From the NCBI GenBank assembly GCA_044227665.1, contig JBGAWK010000007.1:17960-81959 (forward strand): a stretch of DNA of 64,000 nt, written 5' to 3'. The notes beneath the pieces are model-generated. The model made no database searches. It saw only the letters and a list, made by a program, of their open reading frames with translations, and was not told the origin of the DNA. The position numbers and the translations under genes were made by a program. This DNA comes from JBGAWK01 sp044227665. Lineage in GTDB: Bacteria; Bacteroidota; Bacteroidia; Chitinophagales; JADIYW01. Each line of letters opens with the position of its first letter. The stretch's first letter is position 1. Shown piece by piece: positions 44,893-53,718 of this stretch.

Positions 44893-47800
44893 TTAAAGAT
44901 TAAAAACATCTGCGGTAGTACTTATATTCTTTTTTTCCAAGGCTTTTCTATAGTCCTCTGGCATAACTTTTACAAAGAATTGCTTGAGATCTTCCCAGTT
45001 GTCCAATATCATTTCAGCGACATCACTTTGAGTAAATTTCTTATGGTTAGATATCATCTTATATAGAGTATCATAGTCGGCAGGTTCAGGTTTTTCAAGG
45101 TTCACCATCTCCATATTGACATGCTTACGGAAGTCCCCTTCTATATCATAAACAAATGCCATACCACCACTCATTCCGGCAGCGAAGTTTCTTCCAGTTT
45201 TACCCAAAATTACTACCATACCCCCAGTCATATATTCACAGCCGTGGTCGCCTACTCCTTCTACTATGGCACGTACCCCTGAGTTGCGCACGCAGAATCG
45301 CTCTCCAGCCATACCACGAATATAGGCTTCACCAAAAGTTGCTCCATAAAAGGCAACGTTACCGATTATTATATTATCATTGGCTCTAAACTTGGCAGAT
45401 TTTGAAGGATATACAATCAATTTTGCACCGGAAAGACCTTTGCCAAAATAGTCATTGGAATCACCTTCCAATTCCATAGTAAGTCCAGGTGCGCCGAAAG
45501 CACCAAAGCTCTGACCTGCAGAGCCTACAAATTTTAGTCTAATGGTATCTTTAGGTAAGCCTTCGCCTTTATGTTTTTTTGAAATATGATAAGAAAGCAT
45601 AGTACCTACGGCTCTGTCTGTATTCAGAATAGGTAGCTGAGCAGTTACAGGAGTTTTTTCTTCTAAAGCTGGCTTGGAAAGTTCTATTAGTTTATTATCC
45701 AAAACAAGGTTTATGTCGTGCTGTTGCTCTATTTGCTTGTATAAGCCTACAGAATCATCCGTCTGAATTTTTTGGATAATTTTATCAAGATTCAAATTCT
45801 TGTGTTTCCAGTGGTATATATTGTCTCTTACTTTTAAGAATTGGGATTGCCCTACCATTTCATTTATAGTACGGAAGCCTAAAGATGCCATTATTTCTCT
45901 AAGATCCTGAGCTATAAATGTGAAGAAATTTATTACATGTTGTGGGTCTCCGGTGAAGCGCTCACGCAATATAGGATCTTGTGTAGCCACACCGACAGGA
46001 CATGTATTGAGATGACATTTACGCATCATAATACAGCCTACTACTACCAAAGCAGCCGTAGCGATGCCATATTCCTCTGCACCTAGAAGTGTTGCTACTG
46101 CGATATCTTTTCCTGTCCGCAACATACCATCAGTCTGTAGTACTACTCTACTGCGTAAATTATTTTTTACTAATGTTTGGTGTGCTTCTGCAAGACCTAG
46201 TTCCCAAGGTAGTCCGGCATGTTTTATAGAACTAACAGGCGATGCGCCAGTGCCGCCGTCATGTCCTGCTATAAGCACTACATCAGCTTTGGTCTTAGCA
46301 ACACCAGCTGCTACAGTACCGACGCCAGCCTCGGATACTAGCTTTACACTGATACGAGACTTGGGATTTGAATTTTTAAGGTCAAATATTAGTTGCGCTA
46401 AGTCTTCTATGGAATATATATCGTGATGCGGTGGTGGCGAAATAAGTCCTACCCCTGGCGTGGAATGTCGTACTCTACCTATCCATTCATCTACTTTGTG
46501 TCCCGGTAGTTGTCCACCTTCGCCTGGTTTGGCCCCTTGTGCCATTTTTATTTGCAATTCATCAGCGTTTGATAAATAGTAGCTGGTGACACCAAAACGC
46601 CCTGAGGCTACTTGTTTTATTGCAGATCGTTCAGAATCTCCGTTGGGCTTAGGGTCAAATCGTATAGCGTCTTCACCACCTTCGCCGCTATTGGATTTGG
46701 CACCTATTCTATTCATAGCTATTGCCAGCGTGGTATGTGCCTCGTGAGATATGGAACCAAAAGACATCGCTCCTGTAGCAAATCTTTTCAAGATATTTTC
46801 TATAGGTTCTACTTCTTCCAGAGGAATAGGGTTGCCTGATTTGAATTCAAAGAGACTTCGAATGGTTATAGCCTTGTCGGATTGGTTGTTTATACGCTCG
46901 GCATATTTTTTATAGAGACTATAATCTCCTTTTTTTGTAGCATATTGTAAAAGATGGATAGAATCCGGATTGAGCATGTGTGCCTCTCCACGACGTTTCC
47001 ACTGATATACGCCACCTACTTCCAATTTTTTTGTAGATGGATTACTATCTGGAAATGCTAATTTGTGTTTTACCAAAACCTCATGTGCAACATCATCGAA
47101 GGTCAATCCACTGATGCGTGATGGTGTGCCATCAAAGCATTTTCTTACTACTTCTTCACTGAGTCCGACGATTTCAAATATCTGCGCACCATGATAGGAT
47201 TGGTAGGTAGAAATACCCATTTTTGAAAATATCTTCAATAGTCCGTTACTGGCAGCTTTTATATAATTATTGATTAGTTTAGTAGGTTCTAATCCTGTGT
47301 GAGAAAGTTCTTTTTCAGCTAATTCTGTGATAGATTGGAAGACCAAATATGGATGTATTGCACTTGCACCATAACCTATATGTGTGGCAAAATGGTGTAC
47401 TTCTCTAATATCACCACTTTCTACAACTAAGGAACAATTTATACGAGAACCATTCTTAATTAGATGATGATGTACCGCACCTACAGCCATCAGTGATGGT
47501 ATGGGGGCATTATCCTTGTCCACGCCTTTGTCAGAAAGGATGATAATATTATTATGGTTGATAAGGGCTTCTTCTGCTTCTAGGCATATCTTATCTATAG
47601 CTCTTTCCAGTGCACCTTTCTTGCCATTGGCGGGAAAATGCGTATGTATGGTGAAAACCTTGAAATCAGGGTGATTGATATAGCGAAGTTTTGCAATGTC
47701 ACTTTCAGAAAGTATGGGCTGTCTGATACTAATTTGCTTGCAACTTTCTGGTTTTGTCTCCAAAATACTTGTTGCGCCTCCCAGCATGGAAAATGTACTC

Positions 47801-49419
47801 ATCACCATGCGCTCACGGATGGGGTCTATAGGGGGATTCGTTACTTGTGCGAAGAGCTGCTTAAAGTAGTTGGAGATATTTTGACTTTGTTCGGATAGTA
47901 CGGCTAATGGGGTGTCAGTACCCATAGATCCCAGAGGTTCGTAGGCAGTCTCTGCCATAGGCGAGACTATGACTCTCAAATCTTCAGATGTGTAGCCAAA
48001 AGCCTGCTGCTGAACAAATAGTTCTTCACTATCCATTTTCTTTGTTACTAGGGGAGATTTTGGAAGATCTGCGAAAGTAATTTTATTTTTAGTGAGCCAA
48101 TCGCGATATGGATATTCTGTACATAGTTTGTATTTTAGTTCTTCATCACTAATGATACGTCCTTCATCCATATTGACAATGAACATTCTGCCTGGTTGTA
48201 ATCTTCCTTTGAGTATTACCTTGGACTCATCTATAGGAAGGCTGCCTGTTTCGGAAGACATCACGAGTTTGTCATCTGAGGTAAGCACATATCTAGATGG
48301 GCGAAGACCATTTCTGTCTAAAGTAGCACCTACGATTTTGCCATCTGTAAAACATATAGATGCCGGGCCGTCCCACGGCTCGAATAGGCAATCATGATAT
48401 TCGTAGAAGGCTTTCTTCCAATCTTCCATTTGGTCATTGTCTTGCCATGCCTCTGGTACTAGCATCATCAGTGCATGGTACAGCGGTCGCCCAGAAAGGT
48501 ATAATAGTTCCACTACATTGTCCAGGTTCGCAGAGTCGGATTGCTCCGGATCGCATATTGGAAGCAACATATTCATCTCTTCCTTTGTGAATAAGGAAGA
48601 CTCCATCAGCGACTCACGTGTGCGCATCCAGTTGACATTGCCTTTTATGGTATTGATCTCACCATTGTGAGCCAAGTACCTGAATGGTTGTGCCAATTTC
48701 CATTTTGGAAAAGTATTGGTGGAAAATCTAGAGTGTACTAAGGCTATTGCGGAGGTGGCGTCTATGTCTTGAAGATCTTGGAAGTAAGGTCTTACTTGCC
48801 ATGTGGTAAGCTGGCCTTTATAGATTACTGTTTTGCAAGATAAAGAAGTAAAATAGAATAAGTCCTTGCTATTGGGTATTGTAGTATGGATTTTATGTGT
48901 TACATAATTTCTGAATACAAAGAGCTTGCGCTCTAAGTGATCTTCATCTGTAATTTCAAAATCCGGCACCAAAAACAACTGACGTACTATAGGCTCTGCT
49001 GTAAGGGCAGAAGGCCCTACAAGGCTATCGTCGGTCGGGACATCGCGCCATTTTAAGATTTTGAAATGCAAATAATCGGCAGCTTCGTCTATAATGGTAA
49101 GACAGTCGTGAAGGCTTTCTTTTGGAAAAAATGTGATTCCCGTGCCGTAGTGACCACGCTCCAGTAAGGTAATATTTTCTTTAAATAAAGTCTTCTTATA
49201 AAATTCATGTGGTATCTGCAATAATATTCCTGCACCATCACCGGTATTGGTTTCACAGCCACAACCTCCTCTATGTTCCATGTTTTCGAGCATGGTAATA
49301 GCATCGGTAATAATGTTGTGGGACTTTACACCTTTAATGTTGGCAACAAAACCTATACCGCACGAATCTTTCTCAAATTCAGGAAGATATAGTCCATTAT
49401 TTACATTTTCTTTCATCAT
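44893..49419 (-). CDS. gltB: Glutamate synthase, large (alpha) subunit
   Basis: The 1508-residue protein is full length for GltB. The N-terminal class II amidotransferase has its nucleophile at Cys20 in SCGIGFVA, implying removal of a 19-residue propeptide; NTGDGAGIL and HNGEINTIKGN follow. The central and FMN/synthase domains have GEGGED, RFGVTSYYL, AGHDGGTGASP and the 3Fe-4S cysteines in MRKCHLNTCPVGVATQ. The C-terminal GXGXG helix has the repeated Gly pattern (GERFCVRNSGVRAIVEG). It is the first gene of gltBD. No nitrogen-control site was recognised in the 218-bp upstream gap. Confidence 0.96.
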   Translation of the reverse strand: MMKENVNNGLYLPEFEKDSCGIGFVANIKGVKSHNIITDAITMLENMEHRGGCGCETNTGDGAGILLQIPHEFYKKTLFKENITLLERGHYGTGITFFPKESLHDCLTIIDEAADYLHFKILKWRDVPTDDSLVGPSALTAEPIVRQLFLVPDFEITDEDHLERKLFVFRNYVTHKIHTTIPNSKDLFYFTSLSCKTVIYKGQLTTWQVRPYFQDLQDIDATSAIALVHSRFSTNTFPKWKLAQPFRYLAHNGEINTIKGNVNWMRTRESLMESSLFTKEEMNMLLPICDPEQSDSANLDNVVELLYLSGRPLYHALMMLVPEAWQDNDQMEDWKKAFYEYHDCLFEPWDGPASICFTDGKIVGATLDRNGLRPSRYVLTSDDKLVMSSETGSLPIDESKVILKGRLQPGRMFIVNMDEGRIISDEELKYKLCTEYPYRDWLTKNKITFADLPKSPLVTKKMDSEELFVQQQAFGYTSEDLRVIVSPMAETAYEPLGSMGTDTPLAVLSEQSQNISNYFKQLFAQVTNPPIDPIRERMVMSTFSMLGGATSILETKPESCKQISIRQPILSESDIAKLRYINHPDFKVFTIHTHFPANGKKGALERAIDKICLEAEEALINHNNIIILSDKGVDKDNAPIPSLMAVGAVHHHLIKNGSRINCSLVVESGDIREVHHFATHIGYGASAIHPYLVFQSITELAEKELSHTGLEPTKLINNYIKAASNGLLKIFSKMGISTYQSYHGAQIFEIVGLSEEVVRKCFDGTPSRISGLTFDDVAHEVLVKHKLAFPDSNPSTKKLEVGGVYQWKRRGEAHMLNPDSIHLLQYATKKGDYSLYKKYAERINNQSDKAITIRSLFEFKSGNPIPLEEVEPIENILKRFATGAMSFGSISHEAHTTLAIAMNRIGAKSNSGEGGEDAIRFDPKPNGDSERSAIKQVASGRFGVTSYYLSNADELQIKMAQGAKPGEGGQLPGHKVDEWIGRVRHSTPGVGLISPPPHHDIYSIEDLAQLIFDLKNSNPKSRISVKLVSEAGVGTVAAGVAKTKADVVLIAGHDGGTGASPVSSIKHAGLPWELGLAEAHQTLVKNNLRSRVVLQTDGMLRTGKDIAVATLLGAEEYGIATAALVVVGCIMMRKCHLNTCPVGVATQDPILRERFTGDPQHVINFFTFIAQDLREIMASLGFRTINEMVGQSQFLKVRDNIYHWKHKNLNLDKIIQKIQTDDSVGLYKQIEQQHDINLVLDNKLIELSKPALEEKTPVTAQLPILNTDRAVGTMLSYHISKKHKGEGLPKDTIRLKFVGSAGQSFGAFGAPGLTMELEGDSNDYFGKGLSGAKLIVYPSKSAKFRANDNIIIGNVAFYGATFGEAYIRGMAGERFCVRNSGVRAIVEGVGDHGCEYMTGGMVVILGKTGRNFAAGMSGGMAFVYDIEGDFRKHVNMEMVNLEKPEPADYDTLYKMISNHKKFTQSDVAEMILDNWEDLKQFFVKVMPEDYRKALEKKNISTTADVFNL

Positions 49420-49637
49420 ATTTTCTCCTATATTCTAAAAATAAATGAGTATTTATGGGTCATTCAATTTTTATTTAAAAAAAAAGGAATCCCCAAAAAT
49501 GTAATATTAGCTATTCTGCTAATTTATTGACTAAGAGGATTATTTAAGAAATAATTAATTAAACGATGTGTATCAGTTAAGTAAAAATGAGTCTGAGGCG
49601 TGCAGGGCATAATAGATGTTGTCGCTGTATGTATGTA

Positions 49638-50381
49638 TTATTCTTTGATATTTTTTATAAAATCGTGTTTTTGCCTTGATACAGGTATTAGAGTGTTGTT
49701 GCTCATGATTAGGCTGTAATCTGTATTTTTAGCTATGGAAACTATATGACTTTTATTGATTAAATAGGATTTATGAATTCTAATAAAATGATTTTCCGGT
49801 AATATTGTCTCGAATTCGCGGAGTGTCTTGGAAGCGGTATGTTTTTTGTCGTTTGATAAATAGAATATTGTGTAATTACTGTCTGATTCACAATATATTA
49901 TATCTTCAAGTTTAATAATATTATAGACACCATTATCTCTTATTACTATCGAATCTTTACTTTGTTCATCCATTTTTAGGAAATTATCAAGGTAATTTAT
50001 TTGCTCTTGAGCGGTTTTCGCTTTATTGGATGCTGCCCATCTCGTAATTGTTTCAGATAAATCCGTGTCGGAAATGGGTTTGAGTAAATAGTCAAAAGCA
50101 GCATATTTGAAGGCTTCTATTGCATATTGGCTGTATGCGGTAGTAAAAATTATGGAAATATCAGTTCTGTTGAGATTTTTGAGGAACTCAAAGCCATTCA
50201 TGGTAGGCATGGAGAAGTCTAAAAAAATAATGTCCAATTTTGTATTGCGAAGTCCCTCCAAGGCATCTATAGGATGCATATAGGTGTCCACTATTTTTAT
50301 GGGCGTATTGAGTTTCTGCAATTGCAGTTTCAATGTTTCAATGCCATGTAATTCGTCGTCAATTATAGCCGCTAGTATCAT
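49638..50381 (-). CDS. LytTR-family response regulator
   Basis: The 247-residue protein has a receiver domain (acidic pair at residues 8-9, phospho-acceptor Asp55 in IIFLDFSMP, Thr in FTTAYS, Lys in YLLKPIS) and a C-terminal LytTR DNA-binding domain (about 145-245: DIIYCESDSNYTIFYL, NHFIRIHKSYLINKSHI, NTLIPVSRQKH). LytTR domains bind pairs of about 9-bp direct repeats. Matching repeats occur upstream of 52478 and 53719, so these genes are likely targets. Its start overlaps the kinase gene by 23 bp. Confidence 0.92.
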   Translation of the reverse strand: MILAAIIDDELHGIETLKLQLQKLNTPIKIVDTYMHPIDALEGLRNTKLDIIFLDFSMPTMNGFEFLKNLNRTDISIIFTTAYSQYAIEAFKYAAFDYLLKPISDTDLSETITRWAASNKAKTAQEQINYLDNFLKMDEQSKDSIVIRDNGVYNIIKLEDIIYCESDSNYTIFYLSNDKKHTASKTLREFETILPENHFIRIHKSYLINKSHIVSIAKNTDYSLIMSNNTLIPVSRQKHDFIKNIKE

Positions 50382-52296
50382 TTTGGAGAATTTTTAGGAT
50401 TACTTTGGTGCCGATATTGTCTTCCTCGTCGTCAGGATGATCAAGTATTTGCAGAGATATGTTGGCAGAATGTGTTTGATTGAAAAGATGTATCCGCTCT
50501 TCGCAGATATTTATACCATTAGACACAGATGAGTGTCCTGAAAAATTTTTGGCAGAATTTCTTCCAATTCCGTTGTCATATATGCTTATGAATAAGGCAT
50601 CATTTTTTTTGAAGATTTTAATGTGGATTTTCTTGGCTAAATGCGTGCTATTATGTAATCCATGCCAAATAGAATTTTCTATAAAAGGCTGTAGTAGCAT
50701 GGAGGGTAGCATTATTTGACTTATATCTATATTCGAATCTACTTCGATATCATAACTAAACGTATCATTCAGTCGCTCTCTTTCCAAATCCAGATATAAG
50801 CTGATAGCAGATATTTCATCCTCAAGAGATATTGTTTCGGTGCGTAAAAAATCCAAAATATTTCGGAAGAGCTTGGCGAATTTCTGTATGTACTGCGATG
50901 CTTTTTCAGTATTTTGTTGTAATACTAGGTAATGAATAGAATTTAGGCTATTGAATATAAAATGTGGATTGAATTGTGCTCTCAGCGCCTCTGTTTTATA
51001 TTTATTGAGATTGATATTTAAAATATTTCGTGTATGGAGTTCTTCGATATAATTTCTATAATAATTTAGTCTTTCTTGTTCTAGTATATAGGTTCGCTTA
51101 CCTAGCGCCATGCCAAAAAATAGTATTTCGAACAACAAACCAAGTTTGAGTAAGAAAAAGTAACTTATATCGTATCCCTTGAAATTTAAATCCAAATGAA
51201 AAATGTCATCTAGCACAAAAGCCAAAATACCTAATACGTATAATAATGCATTGCCTACGAATATAATCCATTTATAAGGAGATTTGATGAAAAGTAAACT
51301 GATTAGAAATATAATGGAGGTTGTCTGTACAAATACTCTGCTGATAATATATAACGACTCTTTATAAGCAAAATCAAAATAGTGTATATTGATGATTAGG
51401 AAAATTATATATATAATAACTATAATAGAGTTTGTCCATACAAAGTAATAGATTTTAGGATAATTACGCTTATTAATATCTAAAACGGTAATGGCAAAAA
51501 GACCATACAATGCACAAAATAGAAATAATGTAGGCTCATGGAGATAATAATAAAAAGTACTTCGGAGATGAAATACTTCGCTAAGGATACCTGCATTTTT
51601 GAGTTGTGGCAAGCTAAATAGTGCTAAAGTAAAAAGATATAGAGCATATAATAAATAGGTTTTACTTTGTACATAATAGAATAAAAATAGTACGAAGAAA
51701 AAGGCGAAAATTATAGCACCAGCGAAGAAGTTGTTGAAAAAACTATTGAACTCATAATTCAAATAAATTCTATTCATGTATTGAGTAATCTTATGCTGGG
51801 GAATTAATACAATATAAGATTTGGTATGATAACTCAAGTAGTTGCTAAAAGAATAAAAAATAGTACAGGTATCGTAAGGAGCTACTTCAATACTCGTCAA
51901 AGCGGAATGGTGATAATATTGCGTGATTTTTAAATCCTCAATAAACCCACCACGATATTGCTGTAGTATCCTATCATCCTTTACTACATATATTGCTACA
52001 TAATCATTAGAAGCACCATCAAAATAATATACTTTAGGGATAGAGTCATTATTGGCAATACGAAAAGTTATGATGTTGTTGGTTCGTTGTAGCTTGGTGT
52101 TTTTGGAATAAGATGTAAGGGTATAGGCAGCTCGTAATATAGATGTTACATCAGATTGAGTAGGATTTTGCACATAGTATACATCCTTACAGGTATCTAG
52201 TGTGATAATATCTGTGATAGGTGTGAGGGGATTGGTAGCAAATACAGTATTACTATAAAATATTAGGGCTATTATGAGTATACATATACGCTTCAA
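50359..52296 (-). CDS. LytS-like sensor histidine kinase with 7TMR-DISM sensor
   Basis: The 645-residue protein has a signal peptide, a periplasmic DISMED2-like beta domain (about 25-175), seven spans of the 7TMR-DISM type (about 190-395), a short coiled coil, and a His_kinase domain of the LytS/YehU type. The phospho-accepting His445 lies in FNPHFIFNSLNSIHYL, and the ATPase has MLLQPFIENSIWHGL and IYDNGIGR. Periplasmic domains of this type often sense carbohydrates. It is paired with the overlapping LytTR regulator and divergent from the lipoprotein gene at 52478, 181 bp away. Confidence 0.9.
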   Translation of the reverse strand: MKRICILIIALIFYSNTVFATNPLTPITDIITLDTCKDVYYVQNPTQSDVTSILRAAYTLTSYSKNTKLQRTNNIITFRIANNDSIPKVYYFDGASNDYVAIYVVKDDRILQQYRGGFIEDLKITQYYHHSALTSIEVAPYDTCTIFYSFSNYLSYHTKSYIVLIPQHKITQYMNRIYLNYEFNSFFNNFFAGAIIFAFFFVLFLFYYVQSKTYLLYALYLFTLALFSLPQLKNAGILSEVFHLRSTFYYYLHEPTLFLFCALYGLFAITVLDINKRNYPKIYYFVWTNSIIVIIYIIFLIINIHYFDFAYKESLYIISRVFVQTTSIIFLISLLFIKSPYKWIIFVGNALLYVLGILAFVLDDIFHLDLNFKGYDISYFFLLKLGLLFEILFFGMALGKRTYILEQERLNYYRNYIEELHTRNILNINLNKYKTEALRAQFNPHFIFNSLNSIHYLVLQQNTEKASQYIQKFAKLFRNILDFLRTETISLEDEISAISLYLDLERERLNDTFSYDIEVDSNIDISQIMLPSMLLQPFIENSIWHGLHNSTHLAKKIHIKIFKKNDALFISIYDNGIGRNSAKNFSGHSSVSNGINICEERIHLFNQTHSANISLQILDHPDDEEDNIGTKVILKILQNDTSGYN

Positions 52297-52375
52297 AAGA
52301 ATTCAGTGATTGGATAAAAATATATTAAAATTTTGTGTATATTTAGGTGAGTCTGTTAAATACTGTTAATCCCTC

Positions 52376-52445
52376 CCCGTTCAAACCGAAAAAACTACCA
52401 TTCACTCAATAACAAAATTTGTTTGTTTTTTTTGTTCTAATCTTG
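52376..52445 (+). promoter_or_regulatory. Candidate LytTR operator and promoter upstream of the 52478 lipoprotein gene
   Basis: CCCGTTCAA (52376-52384) and ACCATTCAC (52397-52405) are imperfect direct repeats, 21 bp start to start. TAATCTTG (52438-52445, one mismatch to the -7 consensus) begins 41 bp after the second repeat. Repeat form and spacing fit LytTR sites (two 9-bp repeats with a 12-bp gap). Confidence 0.55.
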
Positions 52446-52477
52446 GTTCATAATTTTTTAACATTAAAAATAAATTT

Positions 52478-53593
52478 ATGAAAAAATCAATTTTTTTATT
52501 ATTCGCCTTAGCGATAATCGTAGTATGGACATCTTGCTTGCCCGATGGTGGTGGGCAACCCTCGGCATATTATTCCCCAACTGCCACCAATGCCGCTAGG
52601 CTGTCAAAAGTAAGTGTAGCAGTTGGTATAAAGACAATGGCAGATAAAGCTAGTGCTACTCCTATGCTTCAATTTGCCTATGATAACCCTTCTGTAGGGA
52701 AAACAACAATTACGAGACCAGATAGACAAGGAAGCTTTATATTTGATAAATTAAATGGGTTTCATGCGAATCCTTATGAGATGCCATTTGATTATACGTA
52801 TAATTATTTTACGTCGTATGGAAGTTCATCAGGACAAATAAGTTCTGAATTTAAAGTTAATAATACGCTAAATTGGGATTTTAAATATAACTTTTTTGCA
52901 CCTGGAGTTGAAGTAGATGCCCCAAATAAATTTAAGCAAACTTTTACTGGTAAAGAAATAGTAATTGTACCTTCTGGCGGACCAAAATATAGTTATTCTT
53001 CTCACGAATTTGTGTATTCCTATGGTGTAAGTAGCGATAAAAACCAGATTACACAAGTTTTGATTTCAAGCCATAATAAAAGATGGTATGATCCAACATT
53101 AACTGGTGTCGTACCACAAGATGGTAGTTTCAGAACAGTGGTAGTATACGGATATAACCCTGATATTAATAAAAATGCAACGAGAAATACTTTGTTTATT
53201 GCTAATTCATTTATCTTATCTCATATTAAGCATAAAGAATTATATCCAACTACGATTCAAAATGGTATATTTAATAGTGAAACTTGGGATTTGTTATTAG
53301 GAAAGAAACCCACAATGACTCCAAGTTTGATACCTACAATTAATGGTATTATACCCACTCCTGCTTTACCAGGTGCCGATTATTATAATGGAGCTTTGGT
53401 GCCATATTGTTATTTAAAATATTTTGATATAGATTTTCAATACCAAACGTCTAGATCCCCTGTATCTGTTATTAATTATCTATTTGATGAGAATTATCAG
53501 AATGCTGATGGAACTAAATCTACGGTTGTGTCTGGAGTGGTTTTAAATACTGGAAGTGAAATTAAAACATACTTCTTTGATTATGTAAATTAA
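52478..53593 (+). CDS. Lipoprotein of unknown function next to the LytTR/LytS pair
   Basis: The 371-residue lipoprotein has a clear signal with lipobox WTSC (Cys20), followed by a Gly-rich, Tyr-rich, beta-type sequence without recognised domains. The residues after the Cys (LPDGGG) do not form the Lys/Asp/Glu-rich surface-export signal of Bacteroidota. It lies divergent from the kinase gene and downstream of the direct-repeat promoter, so it is probably controlled by the LytTR regulator. No function can be assigned. Confidence 0.75.
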   Translation: MKKSIFLLFALAIIVVWTSCLPDGGGQPSAYYSPTATNAARLSKVSVAVGIKTMADKASATPMLQFAYDNPSVGKTTITRPDRQGSFIFDKLNGFHANPYEMPFDYTYNYFTSYGSSSGQISSEFKVNNTLNWDFKYNFFAPGVEVDAPNKFKQTFTGKEIVIVPSGGPKYSYSSHEFVYSYGVSSDKNQITQVLISSHNKRWYDPTLTGVVPQDGSFRTVVVYGYNPDINKNATRNTLFIANSFILSHIKHKELYPTTIQNGIFNSETWDLLLGKKPTMTPSLIPTINGIIPTPALPGADYYNGALVPYCYLKYFDIDFQYQTSRSPVSVINYLFDENYQNADGTKSTVVSGVVLNTGSEIKTYFFDYVN

Positions 53594-53624
53594 TTAGAAT
53601 TCTGCTGAAAATATAAGCCCCCAC

Positions 53625-53694
53625 ACCATTCACACTCAAAAACATACCATTCACTCAAAATCACGGAGTTTTTATGGAATAAGCATAATATTTG
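53625..53694 (+). promoter_or_regulatory. Candidate LytTR operator and promoter of the Ig-repeat surface protein gene
   Basis: ACCATTCAC occurs twice, exactly (53625-53633 and 53646-53654), 21 bp start to start. AATATTTG (53687-53694, one mismatch to TAnnTTTG) begins 41 bp after the second repeat. Both spacings equal those at 52376-52445. Confidence 0.6.
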
Positions 53695-53718
53695 TGTCTA
53701 TATATTAAAAATAATAAA

